64,000 bases of DNA from Limosilactobacillus caccae (GTDB lineage: Bacteria > Bacillota > Bacilli > Lactobacillales > Lactobacillaceae), in contig NZ_FTOY01000010.1 in the NCBI RefSeq assembly GCF_900156885.1, forward strand, positions 372,001 to 436,000, written 5' to 3'. A program made the position numbers and the translations under genes. Below are positions 52,622-63,477 of this stretch, piece after piece. Within the stretch, counting starts at the first letter, position 1. Every line of letters starts with the position of its first letter. The notes below the pieces were generated by a model. That model was not told the DNA's origin and ran no database searches. It saw only the letters and a list, made by a program, of their open reading frames with translations.

Positions 52622-53764
52622 ATGAAATTTACAATTAATCGGACTGCATTTATTTCCCAACTTAACAATGTGTTACGAGCAATTTCTTCAAAAACAACTA
52701 TTCCAATCCTAACGGGACTAAAGATGGTCGTAAATAACGACAACATTGTTTTAACTGGAAGTAATTCTGATATAACGATCGAAAGTGTTATTGATGCTAA
52801 TAACGCAGACTATGACCTGACAGTTAGTGACCCAGGTGCCATTGTGTTACCTGCCCGTTTCTTCAGTGATATCGTTAAAAAGCTGCCTGATAAACAAGTA
52901 ACTATTGAAGTTACAAGCGGGTTTCAAGCAGATATTACTTCAGGAACTGCAAAGTTCCAAATCAATGGCCAGGATGCAGAAAATTTCCCGCACTTGCCAG
53001 AAGTTGAAACAAACAAAACAGTTACGTTGCCGAATGATATCCTAAAAGAAGTTATCCGGCAGACCGTTATCGCTGTATCAAAGCAAGAAAGTCGCCCAAT
53101 CCTCGCGGGGGTCCACATGACCTTGAGTGACGGGGTATTGACTGCCGTAGCAACGGACAGTCACCGTCTTGCACAACGGAAAGTGACCTTAGATAGCGTT
53201 GACAATAACATTGATTTTAACGTTATCGTTCCTGGGAAGAGTATGGACGAACTTTCTGGAATGATCAGTGACGTTCACGAAGATGTACAGATGCAGGTAA
53301 CGGAAAACCAGGTGCTGTTTATCTTTGGCAATACCCACTTCTATTCACGCCTACTGGAAGGAAACTACCCAGAGACTAGTCAGTTGATTCCTGATACTGC
53401 TGATACGACAGTTGAATTAGATGCGGGAACTTTCTTATCTTCAATTGAGCGGGCATCATTGCTTTCTCACGAGAGTCGTAATGACGTCGTTAAGTTAAGT
53501 TTGAAGCCATCCGAAAACTTTGTTCGAATCAGCGGCGATTCCCCAGATATTGGGATGGTTGAAGAAGAAGTTGCAACGACTGCCTTGGAAGGAAACGACC
53601 TTGAAATTTCCTTTAACCCTAACTACATGAAGGACGCATTACGGTCATTTGGTCAATCAACGATTAAGATTTCATTCACTTCACCGTTGCGGCCATTTAC
53701 CCTGGTCCCAACTGAAGACGCCGAAAACTTTGTTCACTTAATTACGCCAGTACGGACATTTTAA
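52622..53764 (+). CDS. dnaN: DNA polymerase III beta subunit (sliding clamp)
   Basis: This ring-shaped clamp holds the replicative polymerase on DNA. The protein has 380 residues from the ATG at 52622, with GAGG 10 bases upstream. The start MKFTINRTAFISQLNNVLRAISSKTTIPIL is typical, and three clamp domains follow, ending LRPFTLVPTEDAENFVHLITPVRTF, the usual C-terminus. An ATG three codons upstream is too close to the ribosome site. It has its own terminator. Confidence 0.97.
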   Translation: MKFTINRTAFISQLNNVLRAISSKTTIPILTGLKMVVNNDNIVLTGSNSDITIESVIDANNADYDLTVSDPGAIVLPARFFSDIVKKLPDKQVTIEVTSGFQADITSGTAKFQINGQDAENFPHLPEVETNKTVTLPNDILKEVIRQTVIAVSKQESRPILAGVHMTLSDGVLTAVATDSHRLAQRKVTLDSVDNNIDFNVIVPGKSMDELSGMISDVHEDVQMQVTENQVLFIFGNTHFYSRLLEGNYPETSQLIPDTADTTVELDAGTFLSSIERASLLSHESRNDVVKLSLKPSENFVRISGDSPDIGMVEEEVATTALEGNDLEISFNPNYMKDALRSFGQSTIKISFTSPLRPFTLVPTEDAENFVHLITPVRTF

Positions 53765-53783
53765 TAGTCAATAATCCCTGCAG

Positions 53784-53822
53784 GGAGGCCGTGGAAAAGA
53801 CGATGTTTTTTCTACGGCCTCC
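53784..53822 (+). terminator. Terminator after dnaN
   Basis: GGAGGCCGTGGAAAA pairs with TTTTTTCTACGGCCTCC with one mismatch, 19 bases past the stop. Confidence 0.85.
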
Positions 53823-53898
53823 TTATTAGTATGCTTTTTATCCATACGACACAGTGTGTTTTTGACGGTTGCCTTTTATTAGCGGGCATTTTTTTGGC

Positions 53899-53950
53899 GT
53901 TAGAGCAAATTTGGGTATTTTTTAAGAAAAATGGGTAAAATACCTCTAAC
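53899..53950 (+). repeat. Interrupted inverted repeat between dnaN and yaaA
   Basis: GTTAGA...GGTATTTT pairs with AAAATACC...TCTAAC around a 15-base loop. It lies upstream of the yaaA promoter, so it is not in that transcript. Its purpose is unclear. Confidence 0.4.
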
Positions 53951-53992
53951 GGGCTGAGAAGGGCCAATAAGGCGATATTAGCCTTTAGATTG

Positions 53993-54001
53993 TGGTATAA
54001 T
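53993..54001 (+). promoter_or_regulatory. Extended -10 promoter of yaaA-recF-gyrB-gyrA
   Basis: TGGTATAAT contains a consensus -10 (53996-54001) with a TG extension one base upstream, 29 bases before the yaaA start. No good -35 is seen, which fits an extended -10 promoter. Confidence 0.6.
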
Positions 54002-54029
54002 GGACACTAGAAAAAGTAGGTGAAAAACA

Positions 54030-54251
54030 TTGGAAGAGAAGTCGGTATTAATTGACCGTCCTTTTATTACACTAGGACAATTACTCAAAGAAGAAGGAAT
54101 CATTCCTACTGGTGGTGCAGCGAAGTGGTTCTTAAAGGAAAATACAGTATTAGTTAACGGTGAAGCAGATACGCGGCGTGGCCGTAAGCTGTACCCCGAT
54201 GATCGGGTTGAAATTGCGGATCAGCAATCATTTGTTGTCAAGAGTAAGTAG
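54030..54251 (+). CDS. yaaA: S4-domain protein YaaA (RlbA-like)
   Basis: This 73-residue RNA-binding protein has a single S4 fold (FITLGQLLKEEGIIPTGGAAKWFLKENTVLVNGEADTRRGRKLYPDDRVEI). It always lies between dnaN and recF in Firmicutes, where it is thought to act in ribosome biogenesis. It starts with TTG at 54030, with AGGTG upstream. The recF gene begins 8 bases after its stop. Confidence 0.93.
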   Translation: MEEKSVLIDRPFITLGQLLKEEGIIPTGGAAKWFLKENTVLVNGEADTRRGRKLYPDDRVEIADQQSFVVKSK

Positions 54252-54259
54252 GGATATCC

Positions 54260-55384
54260 ATGATTCTGACGGAATTGCATTTACATCACTTTCGAAATTA
54301 TCAGGATCTAACCGTTCACTTCGCTCCCGGAGTGAACGTTTTAATTGGTCAAAATGCGCAGGGAAAGACCAACATGTTAGAAGCAATTTATGTCCTTTCC
54401 CTAACCAAAAGCCATCGGACAAATAATGACCACGATTTGATTAATTGGCAGGAAAAGTCAGCGCGGATTAGCGGTGTTGTCCAAAAGAGTGTCGGCAAGG
54501 TGCCGTTAGAATTGCAGTTTACTAGTAAGGGGAAAAAGGCCAAGGTCAACCACCTCGAGCAGGCGCGGTTATCACAGTATGTTGGCCAGCTAAATGCGAT
54601 TTTATTTGCCCCGGAAGACCTTACCCTCGTCAAGGGGTCGCCAGCCTTGCGCCGGCATTTTATGGACCGGGAATTTAGCCAGATGAGCAGTAAGTACCTT
54701 TACAATGCAGGGCAGTACCGGACATTGCTTCGGCAGCGCAATAAATACCTTAAGCAGTTGAAGTATCACCAACAGACGGATCGTGTCTTGTTAGGCGTCT
54801 TATCCGACCAGCTTGCGGCGTTTGGGGCGGAGGTGATTGTCGCGCGTCAGCATTTTCTAAAGGACTTAGAAAAGTGGGCGAGTGCTTTGCATAAAGAAAT
54901 CTCCTTAAACCAAGAGCAACTGCAGCTAGGGTACGTTAACCAGCTAAAGATCAATGACCAAACGACGGTCGAAGAGGCTTACCAGACCCTATTTAAGCTT
55001 TACCAGGATAATGAACAGCGGGAGGTTGACCAGGGAACGACAATGTACGGTCCCCACCGTGATGACATTCGTTTTATGGTCAACGGCAAGAACGTTCAGG
55101 CGTTTGGCTCACAAGGGCAGCAGCGGACAACGGCTCTTTCAGTGAAGTTAGCAGAGATTGACTTGATGAAAGAGCAGACGGGGGAATACCCGTTATTGCT
55201 GTTAGATGATGTGTTATCCGAATTAGACACGATTCGGCAGACCCACCTGCTAACGGCAATTCAAAATAAGGTGCAGACATTTTTGACGACGACCAGTTTA
55301 AGCGATGTTGCCCGCCAACTAATTAACGAGCCAACCATTTTTGAAATTGAACACGGCACTTTGAACAAGGAGGAACTAAAGTGA
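54260..55384 (+). CDS. recF: DNA replication and repair protein RecF
   Basis: This ABC-type ATPase loads RecA at gaps. The 374-residue protein has [38 protein letters not shown] (Walker A), the signature [18 protein letters not shown] and Walker [14 protein letters not shown]. Its stop (TGA) overlaps the gyrB GTG start, so the two are coupled. Confidence 0.97.
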   Translation: MILTELHLHHFRNYQDLTVHFAPGVNVLIGQNAQGKTNMLEAIYVLSLTKSHRTNNDHDLINWQEKSARISGVVQKSVGKVPLELQFTSKGKKAKVNHLEQARLSQYVGQLNAILFAPEDLTLVKGSPALRRHFMDREFSQMSSKYLYNAGQYRTLLRQRNKYLKQLKYHQQTDRVLLGVLSDQLAAFGAEVIVARQHFLKDLEKWASALHKEISLNQEQLQLGYVNQLKINDQTTVEEAYQTLFKLYQDNEQREVDQGTTMYGPHRDDIRFMVNGKNVQAFGSQGQQRTTALSVKLAEIDLMKEQTGEYPLLLLDDVLSELDTIRQTHLLTAIQNKVQTFLTTTSLSDVARQLINEPTIFEIEHGTLNKEELK

Positions 55385-57330
55385 GCGACGAACAACAAAA
55401 AGAAACCAAAGCTGAGTTGGCTAGTGAATACGATGCTAGCCAAATTCAAGTTTTAAAGGGGTTAGACGCGGTTCGGAAACGGCCAGGGATGTACATTGGT
55501 TCAACATCTGCCCAGGGGCTTCACCATCTTGTTTGGGAAATTGTCGATAACGGGATTGATGAAGCGCTGGCCGGCTTTTGTAATGAAATCAACGTGATCG
55601 TTAACCCTGATAACAGTATTACGGTTAAGGATAATGGCCGGGGAATCCCCGTCGACACCCAAAAGGAAACCGGTAAGCCAGCGCTTGAGACAGTCTTCAC
55701 GGTCCTCCACGCTGGTGGTAAGTTTGGCGGCGGTGGATACAAGGTCTCCGGTGGTCTTCACGGGGTGGGGGCCTCTGTCGTCAACGCACTATCAACTGAA
55801 CTGGATGTTACGGTTGCCCGGCAAGGCAAGCGTTACTACATGGACTTTGATCATGGTCATGTTAACTCCCAAATGAAGGTCATCGGGGAGGACTTGCCAG
55901 AAGCAGATCACGGGACGACCGTCCACTTTAAGCCAGATCCGGATATTTTCCGTGAGACGACGACCTATAACATCAAGACCTTGACAGATCGCTTGCGGGA
56001 ATTAGCCTTCTTGAACAAGGGCCTTAAGATTACGATCGAAGACTTACGGGACGAAGAGCATGAGCGCAAAGAATTCCACTATGAGGGTGGGATTCGGCAC
56101 TATGTTGAGTTCTTAAACGAAAACCAAGAAGTCCTTTTTGACCCACCGATTTACGTTGAAGGAAAGGAAAACAACATCACGGTTGAAGTTTCCTTGCAAT
56201 ACACGGATTCGTACCGGAGCAACTTATTAACCTTCACTAACAATATCCATACCTACGAAGGGGGAACCCACGAGACTGGGTTTAAGATGGCCTTAACCCG
56301 GGTAATTAATGACTATGGGCATAAGGCCGGGGTCTTAAAGGCTAACGAAACCCTTTCTGGGGATGACGTTCGTGAAGGGTTAACGGCGGTTGTTTCAATC
56401 AAGCACCCTGACCCGCAATTTGAGGGGCAGACCAAGACGAAGTTGGGGAACTCAGATGCACGGACTGCCACTGATCACGTCTTTGCGGAGACCTTTAACC
56501 GCTTCTTATTGGAGCACCCTGATGAAGCGCGGCAGATCATTGAAAAGGGGCAGTTAGCCTCTAAGGCACGGGTTGCTGCTAAGCGGGCACGGGAAGTTAC
56601 CCGGAAGAAGAGTGGCCTGGAAATTAGTAATTTACCTGGTAAATTAGCGGATAACACGAGTAAGGACCCTGAGATTTCAGAACTATTTATCGTCGAGGGT
56701 GACTCCGCCGGTGGTTCTGCTAAGCAGGGACGGTCACGGCTGACCCAAGCAATCTTACCTATTCGGGGAAAGATTTTGAACGTCGAAAAGGCAACTCTTG
56801 ACCGGGTGTTAGCCAATGACGAAATTCGTTCGCTGTTTACTGCTCTGGGTACTGGTTTTGGGGAAGACTTTGATATCACCAAGGCCAATTACCATAAGCT
56901 AATTATTATGACTGATGCCGATGTCGATGGTGCCCACATTCGGACCTTGTTGCTGACCCTCTTCTACCGGTTCATGAAGCCGATGATTACCCATGGCTAT
57001 GTTTACATTGCGCAGCCACCGCTATACCAGGTTCGTCAAGGAAAATTTGTTAAGTACATTGAGAGTGATGAAGAATTAGAGCGGGTTGTTAACTCCCTTC
57101 AGCCTAGTCCCAAGCCAGTAATCCAACGGTACAAGGGGCTTGGTGAAATGGACGCAGAACAGCTATGGGAAACAACGATGGACCCAGAAAACCGGCACTT
57201 ATTACGGGTTAAGTTAGATGATGCTGAACAGGCTGATAAGATCTTCCCAATGTTGATGGGAACTAAAGTAGGTCCACGGCGTGACTTTATCGAAGAAAAC
57301 GCTAAGTTTGTTGAAAACCTTGACCTGTAG
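55381..57330 (+). CDS. gyrB: DNA gyrase subunit B
   Basis: This is the ATPase subunit of DNA gyrase. The 649-residue protein has the GHKL ATP site ([38 protein letters not shown]), the transducer domain, and the TOPRIM domain with [19 protein letters not shown] and [16 protein letters not shown]. It starts with GTG overlapping the recF stop and AAGGAGG upstream. The end [10 protein letters not shown] is typical of GyrB rather than ParE. Confidence 0.98.
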   Translation: MSDEQQKETKAELASEYDASQIQVLKGLDAVRKRPGMYIGSTSAQGLHHLVWEIVDNGIDEALAGFCNEINVIVNPDNSITVKDNGRGIPVDTQKETGKPALETVFTVLHAGGKFGGGGYKVSGGLHGVGASVVNALSTELDVTVARQGKRYYMDFDHGHVNSQMKVIGEDLPEADHGTTVHFKPDPDIFRETTTYNIKTLTDRLRELAFLNKGLKITIEDLRDEEHERKEFHYEGGIRHYVEFLNENQEVLFDPPIYVEGKENNITVEVSLQYTDSYRSNLLTFTNNIHTYEGGTHETGFKMALTRVINDYGHKAGVLKANETLSGDDVREGLTAVVSIKHPDPQFEGQTKTKLGNSDARTATDHVFAETFNRFLLEHPDEARQIIEKGQLASKARVAAKRAREVTRKKSGLEISNLPGKLADNTSKDPEISELFIVEGDSAGGSAKQGRSRLTQAILPIRGKILNVEKATLDRVLANDEIRSLFTALGTGFGEDFDITKANYHKLIIMTDADVDGAHIRTLLLTLFYRFMKPMITHGYVYIAQPPLYQVRQGKFVKYIESDEELERVVNSLQPSPKPVIQRYKGLGEMDAEQLWETTMDPENRHLLRVKLDDAEQADKIFPMLMGTKVGPRRDFIEENAKFVENLDL

Positions 57331-57371
57331 CGAAGAGTTGCTGTTGTTGACACAAAAAAGGAGGAACGACA

Positions 57372-59885
57372 TTGGCTGAACATGATATGCCAAATCGGAT
57401 CACGGACGTCAATCTGACAAGCCAGATGAAAAACTCATTCTTAGATTATGCGATGAGTGTTATCGTCTCCCGGGCGTTGCCGGATGTTCGTGATGGATTA
57501 AAACCGGTGCAACGCCGGATTCTATACGGAATGAACGAATTAGGGGTTACCCCTGATAAGCCTTACAAGAAGTCTGCTCGTATTGTTGGGGACGTAATGG
57601 GGAAGTTCCACCCGCACGGTGACTCTTCGATTTATGAAGGGCTTGTCCGGATGGCGCAGGACTTTAGTTACCGCTACATGCTGGTTGACGGCCACGGGAA
57701 CTTTGGGTCCGTCGATGGTGACGGTGCTGCGGCCATGCGTTATACCGAAGCAAAGATGAGCAAGATTGCGGTGGAAATGCTTCGTGATATTAACAAGGAC
57801 ACGGTCGACTTCCATGACAACTATGATGGGACGGAAAAAGAACCAGATGTATTGCCAGCGCGCTTCCCTAACCTGTTGGTCAACGGGGCCTCAGGGATTG
57901 CCGTGGGGATGGCCACCAATATCCCTACCCACAACCTAGGAGAAGTCATCAGTGGCTTACACATGCTGATGGATGACCCAAACGTGACAACGGAACAACT
58001 GATGAAGGCGATCCCTGGTCCTGATTTCCCAACCGGTGGAGTTGTAATGGGAAAGTCAGGAATCCGCAAAGCCTATGAGACTGGCCGGGGAACGATTATC
58101 GTCCGGGCCAAAGTGGATATTGAAGAACAAAAGAACGGTAAGCAACGGATTGTCGTTCACGAGATTCCGTACATGGTTAACAAGGCAAAGTTAATTGAAC
58201 GAATTGCTGACCTTGCCCGAAATAAAGAAATCGACGGGATTACGGACGTTAACGATGAAACTGACCGTGATGGGATGCGGATCGTAATTGATGTTCGCCG
58301 GGATGCAAGTGCCGAAGTCATTTTGAACAACCTTTATAAAATGACTTTGATGCAGACGACGTTCAACTTCAACATGCTAGCAATCGTCAACGGCGCACCA
58401 AAGATTTTGAGCTTGAAGCAAATCTTACAGTACTACCTTGAACACCAAGAATCGGTTGTTCGGCGGCGGACGCAGTTTGAATTGAAGAAGGCACAGAGCC
58501 GGGCACACATCGTTGAAGGGTTACGGATTGCCCTTGACCACATTGATGAGATCATTAACATTATCCGTTCTTCCCAAACAAGTGAAGTGGCAAAGAATCA
58601 ATTGATGAGCAACTATGGCCTCTCAGACCGGCAGGCCCAAGCCATCCTTGATATGCGGCTCGTTCGGTTAACCGGCTTGGAACGGGAAAAGATCGAAGAC
58701 GAGTATCAAAAGTTGATGGCGGCAATTGCGGATTACAAGGATATCCTTGCCCATAAAGAACGCATCAACCAAATCATTTACGATGAATTGATGGAAATTC
58801 AAAAGAAGTTTGGTGATGCGCGCCGGACTGAACTACAAGTCGGGGATATTACAAATATCGAAGACGAGGACTTGATTGAAGAAGAAGATATCATCGTAAC
58901 CTTGACCCATAACGGGTACATCAAGCGGTTGCCAGTTGATGAATTTAAATCGCAACATCGTGGTGGCCGTGGTGTAAAGGGAATGGGCGTTCATAAGGAC
59001 GATTTTATTGAACAGCTTATTTCGAGTTCGACCCATGACGTATTGTTATTCTTTACCAATTCTGGAAAGGTGTACTCGATGAAGGGCTATGAGGTTCCTG
59101 AATATGGGCGGACTGCCCAGGGGATCCCGATCATTAATCTCTTGGGAATTGACAACCAGGAAAAGATCAGCGCGGTGATTAATGTTTCGCATGAAACAAA
59201 TGATGATGACAAGTTCCTCTTCTTCACTACGAAGTACGGTACCGTTAAGCGGACTGCGGTTGAAGAATTTAAGAACATTCGGAGCAATGGTCTTAAAGCG
59301 ATTAGCCTCCATGACAATGATGAATTAATTGCCGTCGAGGTAATCAAGGAAGACCAGCCGATGATTATTGGGACGCACAATGGTTACGCCCTAAGCTTTA
59401 AGTCATCAGTTGTCCGCTCAATGGGGCGGAGTGCTGCGGGTGTCCGTGGTATTCGCCTGCGCGGTGAAGACTACGTAATTGGGGCTGCACCACTGAACCA
59501 GGATAGCAATGTGCTGGTAATCAGTGAAAATGGTTTCGGAAAGCAAACTGCCGCAAAAGAATACCCAATCAAGGGACGTGGTGGTCTCGGGGTCAAGACG
59601 GTCAATGTGACAAAGAAGAATGGTCCATTAGTCGGCTTGACGACAGTTAACGGGGATGAAGATATCATGCTTGTGACGGACCAAGGGGTCATTATTCGCT
59701 TCGGAATCGAGAGCGTCTCCCAAACTGGCCGGGCAGCAGTTGGTGTCCACCTGATTAAGATGGATGATGATGCACGGGTGGCAACAATTGCGAAGGTCGA
59801 CAAAGAAGATGATGACCCTGATGAGCAAAATGTTGCGGTGTCCGCTGATAATCAAACCGGGGAAGAACAATCGACAGAAAATTAG
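57372..59885 (+). CDS. gyrA: DNA gyrase subunit A
   Basis: This is the DNA-cutting subunit of gyrase. The 837-residue protein has the winged helix with the catalytic tyrosine in [11 protein letters not shown], and the quinolone-determining region [20 protein letters not shown], with Ser and Glu at the usual positions (wild type). The GyrA box ([10 protein letters not shown]) and the C-terminal beta-pinwheel follow. The tail is acidic. It starts with TTG at 57372 after AAGGAGGA. Confidence 0.98.
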   Translation: MAEHDMPNRITDVNLTSQMKNSFLDYAMSVIVSRALPDVRDGLKPVQRRILYGMNELGVTPDKPYKKSARIVGDVMGKFHPHGDSSIYEGLVRMAQDFSYRYMLVDGHGNFGSVDGDGAAAMRYTEAKMSKIAVEMLRDINKDTVDFHDNYDGTEKEPDVLPARFPNLLVNGASGIAVGMATNIPTHNLGEVISGLHMLMDDPNVTTEQLMKAIPGPDFPTGGVVMGKSGIRKAYETGRGTIIVRAKVDIEEQKNGKQRIVVHEIPYMVNKAKLIERIADLARNKEIDGITDVNDETDRDGMRIVIDVRRDASAEVILNNLYKMTLMQTTFNFNMLAIVNGAPKILSLKQILQYYLEHQESVVRRRTQFELKKAQSRAHIVEGLRIALDHIDEIINIIRSSQTSEVAKNQLMSNYGLSDRQAQAILDMRLVRLTGLEREKIEDEYQKLMAAIADYKDILAHKERINQIIYDELMEIQKKFGDARRTELQVGDITNIEDEDLIEEEDIIVTLTHNGYIKRLPVDEFKSQHRGGRGVKGMGVHKDDFIEQLISSSTHDVLLFFTNSGKVYSMKGYEVPEYGRTAQGIPIINLLGIDNQEKISAVINVSHETNDDDKFLFFTTKYGTVKRTAVEEFKNIRSNGLKAISLHDNDELIAVEVIKEDQPMIIGTHNGYALSFKSSVVRSMGRSAAGVRGIRLRGEDYVIGAAPLNQDSNVLVISENGFGKQTAAKEYPIKGRGGLGVKTVNVTKKNGPLVGLTTVNGDEDIMLVTDQGVIIRFGIESVSQTGRAAVGVHLIKMDDDARVATIAKVDKEDDDPDEQNVAVSADNQTGEEQSTEN

Positions 59886-59966
59886 CATAAATAAAGTGCA
59901 ATTTTAAAATTTTTGCGTATATATATTATAGAGACCGCAATTTCAGGATTTCTTATTAGATGTTCC

Positions 59967-59995
59967 TTGTTTTAAATAGTATTTTATGCTATATT
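59967..59995 (+). promoter_or_regulatory. Promoter of rpsF-ssb-rpsR
   Basis: TTGTTT and TATATT are separated by exactly 17 bases. Transcription would start near 60002, giving an 85-base leader. Confidence 0.7.
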
Positions 59996-59999
59996 TTAT

Positions 60000-60065
60000 G
60001 TCTGTGAGTATACGTACAGACGTCTACTCTCCTTGTTCTTCTCAAATGGTGGGAAGAGCCAGAGT
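60000..60065 (+). promoter_or_regulatory. Structured rpsF leader, possible S6:S18 feedback site
   Basis: A 5' hairpin (GTCTGT/ACAGAC, 60000-60021) is followed by a second one in which ACTCT (60026) pairs with AGAGT (60061) and TTCTTC pairs with GAAGAG, with unpaired CCTTG and CC between. An S6:S18-binding leader is known at this position in many bacteria. I could not confirm the consensus loop. Confidence 0.45.
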
Positions 60066-60086
60066 CCATAAGGAGGTGTAACATTC

Positions 60087-60383
60087 ATGGAAACACGCAA
60101 ATATGAAATTACTTACATCATTCGTCCTGATATCGAAGAATCTGCAAAGAGCGAATTGGTAGATCGCTTCGACAAGATCTTAGCTGACAATGGTGCAACT
60201 ATCGCTGACTCAAAAGATTGGTCAACTCGTCGTTTTGCTTACCCAATCGCTAAGTACACTGAAGGTACTTACCACGTTGTAAACTTAACTACTGACACTG
60301 ACCAAGCCTTAAACGAATTCGATCGTTTAGCTAAGTTCAGTGATGACATTCTTCGTCACATGATTGTTAAGCTTGATGCTTAA
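60087..60383 (+). CDS. rpsF: Ribosomal protein S6
   Basis: This 98-residue small-subunit protein reads [20 protein letters not shown] and has the central [21 protein letters not shown]. It is first in the conserved rpsF-ssb-rpsR operon. AAGGAGGTG precedes the ATG. The gene is followed by ssb after 36 bases. Confidence 0.98.
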   Translation: METRKYEITYIIRPDIEESAKSELVDRFDKILADNGATIADSKDWSTRRFAYPIAKYTEGTYHVVNLTTDTDQALNEFDRLAKFSDDILRHMIVKLDA

Positions 60384-60419
60384 TTAAATCGTCATTAAAT
60401 TCAGAGAGGAGAAAGATCT

Positions 60420-60986
60420 ATGCTTAATCGTGCAGTCTTAACTGGGCGTTTAACAAGGGATCCCGAGTTGCGGTACACAACCAGCGGGACAGCAGTCGTA
60501 TCATTTACCCTTGCTGTTGATCGGCAATTCCGAAACCAAAATGGTGATCGCGATGCTGACTTTATCAACTGCGTCATCTGGCGTAAGTCCGCTGAAAACT
60601 TTAGTAACTTTACTCATAAGGGTTCACTTGTTGGAATTGAGGGACGGATTCAGACCCGTAACTACGAAAACCAACAGGGAAACCGGGTTTATGTTACTGA
60701 AGTTGTCGTTGATAACTTTGCCTTATTAGAACCACGGCAAAATGGTGGGATGAACCAGGGTGGCCAACAACAGCCGTTCGCTGGTAGCAATCAACAGCCA
60801 TTTGGTGCCCAGGCTCCCCAATTTGGTAATGCTCAGCCACAACCTGGAAATAACGCTCCTCAAAGTAATCCGTCACCAAGCAACAATGGATTTGATAACG
60901 GTCAAACCGCTGGCAACCAGTTCCCTGGAAGCAGCGATGATGGTGGTCAATCAATTGATTTAGCTGATGACGAGTTACCATTCTAA
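60420..60986 (+). CDS. ssb: Single-stranded DNA-binding protein
   Basis: This SSB has 188 residues. An OB-fold spans residues 1-105 ([38 protein letters not shown]). A Gln/Asn/Gly/Pro-rich linker follows, then the acidic tip ADDELPF, which recruits replication and repair proteins. It sits between rpsF and rpsR as usual. GAGAGGAG precedes the start. Confidence 0.98.
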   Translation: MLNRAVLTGRLTRDPELRYTTSGTAVVSFTLAVDRQFRNQNGDRDADFINCVIWRKSAENFSNFTHKGSLVGIEGRIQTRNYENQQGNRVYVTEVVVDNFALLEPRQNGGMNQGGQQQPFAGSNQQPFGAQAPQFGNAQPQPGNNAPQSNPSPSNNGFDNGQTAGNQFPGSSDDGGQSIDLADDELPF

Positions 60987-61019
60987 ATAATCTTTTACTC
61001 AGAATAGGAGGGTAATTTC

Positions 61020-61256
61020 ATGGCACAACAACGTCGGGGCGGACGTCGTCGTCGTAAGGTCGACTTCATCGCCGCTAACCACATCGAATACATCGATTAC
61101 AAAGACACTGATTTATTACGTCGGTTCATTTCTGAACGAGGTAAGATTTTACCACGTCGGGTTACTGGTACCAGTGCTAAGAACCAACGTAAGTTAACTA
61201 TCGCTATCAAGCGTGCACGGATCATGGGTCTTTTGCCATTCGTTGCAGAAGACTAA
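61020..61256 (+). CDS. rpsR: Ribosomal protein S18
   Basis: This 78-residue basic protein of the small subunit binds with S6. It reads [20 protein letters not shown], then [20 protein letters not shown] and [20 protein letters not shown]. It is last in the operon, with a terminator just after it. Confidence 0.98.
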   Translation: MAQQRRGGRRRRKVDFIAANHIEYIDYKDTDLLRRFISERGKILPRRVTGTSAKNQRKLTIAIKRARIMGLLPFVAED

Positions 61257-61276
61257 TCTGTGAATTAAATATTATT

Positions 61277-61304
61277 AAAAAGACTAGCGCGGCTGGTCTT
61301 TTTA
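61277..61304 (+). terminator. Terminator after rpsR
   Basis: AAAAAGACTAGC pairs with GCTGGTCTTTTT around GCG, then AATTTTT. Confidence 0.88.
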
Positions 61305-61419
61305 ATTTTTAAAGATTACCACAATCGATTGGGGAGAATATCGTGAGCCGGTGCTTTTTAGTTGAGGTTATTAGTGGAAGAATTCATCTTTAACGGGTGG
61401 TGTGATATGATAGATTTAG

Positions 61420-61440
61420 CCAAAATCTTAGCTATTTTGG
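61420..61440 (+). promoter_or_regulatory. Hairpin abutting the gdpP ribosome site
   Basis: CCAAAAT pairs with ATTTTGG around CTTAGCT. The 3' arm runs into GGGAGG (61439-61444), the ribosome site of gdpP, so the fold would partly hide it. Confidence 0.4.
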
Positions 61441-61450
61441 GAGGATTAAT

Positions 61451-63472
61451 ATGCAAAAATTTTTCAGTCGCGAGAACTGGGAATTCTTTTTTGAACACCC
61501 AGCCGTCCGCTGGAATGTCTGCTATATCATACTTTTAACAATTATTGGTCTTATTTTTGCTTTTATGGCCAACTGGATTGTTGGGACTATTATCCTGGTA
61601 GTCGCAATTTTCGGTGGAATTATAAGTATACAACGATTAAGAAAAATAGTTATTGATGCTCATGAATACTTAAATGAGCTGACCTATCAAGTACAACGGG
61701 GCCAACAAGAGGCGTTATTGGAAATGCCTGTTGGAATGATTATGTTAGACCGCCGTCATGAGGTTGAATGGATTAACCCGTACATGGCGCGCTACTTTAA
61801 CCTTGAAATTGTTGTGGGAAAACCAATTAACGATGTTGATTCAGACTTAGCGACATTAATTGAAGATCATGCGGATAATCGAAAGACGCAGGTAGTGACA
61901 TGGCGTAACCGTCGCTTTGAGTTTCTGGTCCAGCACCAGGGACGGGTTATCTATTTAATGGATATCACAAAGTACGAATTGATCAGTGCTCAGTACCAAG
62001 ACGAACAGATCTTCTTGGGGAATGTTTACCTTGATAATTACGATGAGTTAATTCAGGGGATGAGTGATTCGGATGTTTCTAACCTTCACAACTACGTAAC
62101 TTCTGAAATCAGTGCTTGGGCAAACGCCAACCACTTGTTAATGAAGATCATTGATGATGATAATTACCTGATCATCGGTCACCAGGCCTCCTTGCGGGAG
62201 CTTGAGAAGCAAAAGTTTAAGATCCTTGATACTATTCGGGAGAATACTTCCAAGCAAAATTCACCAGTGACGCTTAGTGTGGGGATTGCTTATGGGGAAA
62301 ATGACCTTGTTAAGCTTGCTGACACGGCGCAGAACAACCTTGACCTGGCTCTTGGCCGTGGTGGAGACCAGGTTGTCGTGCGGGCGCAGGACCAGGAAGC
62401 GCGGTTCTATGGTGGAAAGACCAACCCAATGGAAAAGCGGACCCGGGTACGGGCGCGGATGATCAGCCAGGCGCTCCAAGAACTGATGGCCCAGTCGGAC
62501 CAATTATTCGTGATGGGTCACACCAACCCGGACATGGATTCGATTGGGGCCTGCCTCGGGATTCGCCGGATAGCGGAAATGAATGGCCGGGAGTGCTGGA
62601 TTGTCGTTAACGATGAGCACTTGCACTCTGATATCCAGCGGTTGATGGCGGAGATGGATAATTACCAAAATATTAAGGACCATATCATTTCGCCAGCCAC
62701 GGCCCTGGAAAAAGTTACCAACAATAGTTTACTGGTAATGGTGGACCATGCTAAACGGGCGATTACCATTGCCCCCGACCTATATGATAAAATGCAAAAT
62801 AGGTTAGTGATTATTGACCACCACCGGCGGGGCGAAGATTTCCCTGAAAACCCATTGCTGGTCTACATTGAGCCATATGCCTCGTCGACGTGCGAGTTAA
62901 TCACGGAAATGTTTGAATACCAGCCACGGGAAGGAAAGGGCTTGAATAAGCTGGAGGCAACGACAATGCTGACGGGGATTCAAGTCGATACCAAGTCCTT
63001 TACCAAGAGTGCGGGGACGCGAACCTTTGATGCGGCTAGTTATTTACGGTCTGCCGGGGCTGATGGGTTGATGATCCAGTCCTTTATGAAGGAAAATCCG
63101 CAGACATTTATGAAACGAAATCACTTAATTTCTCGTGCAGAGATAATCAATGCTAAAATAGCATTGTGTGCAGGTGAAGAGGGACAGGTATATGACCCGG
63201 TCACCGCTGCGCAATCTGCGGACATGTTGTTGCAGATGAGCGGGATTGAAGCTTCATTTGTTATCTATGCACGCGCTGATGGGAAGGTCGGCATTTCTGC
63301 CCGGTCGATGGGCAATGTTAACGTCCAAGTGATCATGGAAGAAATGGGTGGCGGTGGTCACCTTGCAAATGCAGCGACCCAGATTAGTGATAAGACAATT
63401 GACCAGGTTAAGCAGGAGTTGTTGACAATTATCAACAAACCTGACGAAGACCAGGATGAACCAGAGGAGTGA
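61451..63472 (+). CDS. gdpP: Cyclic-di-AMP phosphodiesterase GdpP
   Basis: This membrane enzyme breaks down c-di-AMP, a regulator of potassium balance and cell-wall stress. The 673-residue protein has two N-terminal helices (residues about 22-60), a PAS-like domain (LEMPVGMIMLDRRHEVEWIN) and a degenerate GGDEF domain. The DHH domain has HTNPDMDSIGACLG, VDHAKR and DHHRRGEDF, and the DHHA1 end has GGGGHLANAATQI. It starts the gdpP-rplI-dnaB cluster. Its stop overlaps a GTG just before rplI. Confidence 0.96.
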   Translation: MQKFFSRENWEFFFEHPAVRWNVCYIILLTIIGLIFAFMANWIVGTIILVVAIFGGIISIQRLRKIVIDAHEYLNELTYQVQRGQQEALLEMPVGMIMLDRRHEVEWINPYMARYFNLEIVVGKPINDVDSDLATLIEDHADNRKTQVVTWRNRRFEFLVQHQGRVIYLMDITKYELISAQYQDEQIFLGNVYLDNYDELIQGMSDSDVSNLHNYVTSEISAWANANHLLMKIIDDDNYLIIGHQASLRELEKQKFKILDTIRENTSKQNSPVTLSVGIAYGENDLVKLADTAQNNLDLALGRGGDQVVVRAQDQEARFYGGKTNPMEKRTRVRARMISQALQELMAQSDQLFVMGHTNPDMDSIGACLGIRRIAEMNGRECWIVVNDEHLHSDIQRLMAEMDNYQNIKDHIISPATALEKVTNNSLLVMVDHAKRAITIAPDLYDKMQNRLVIIDHHRRGEDFPENPLLVYIEPYASSTCELITEMFEYQPREGKGLNKLEATTMLTGIQVDTKSFTKSAGTRTFDAASYLRSAGADGLMIQSFMKENPQTFMKRNHLISRAEIINAKIALCAGEEGQVYDPVTAAQSADMLLQMSGIEASFVIYARADGKVGISARSMGNVNVQVIMEEMGGGGHLANAATQISDKTIDQVKQELLTIINKPDEDQDEPEE

Positions 63473-63477
63473 CAGTA

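Noticed and set aside
56475-56888. 137-codon minus frame inside gyrB
   Set aside because: It is a shadow of the TOPRIM region with no ribosome site or protein-like composition.
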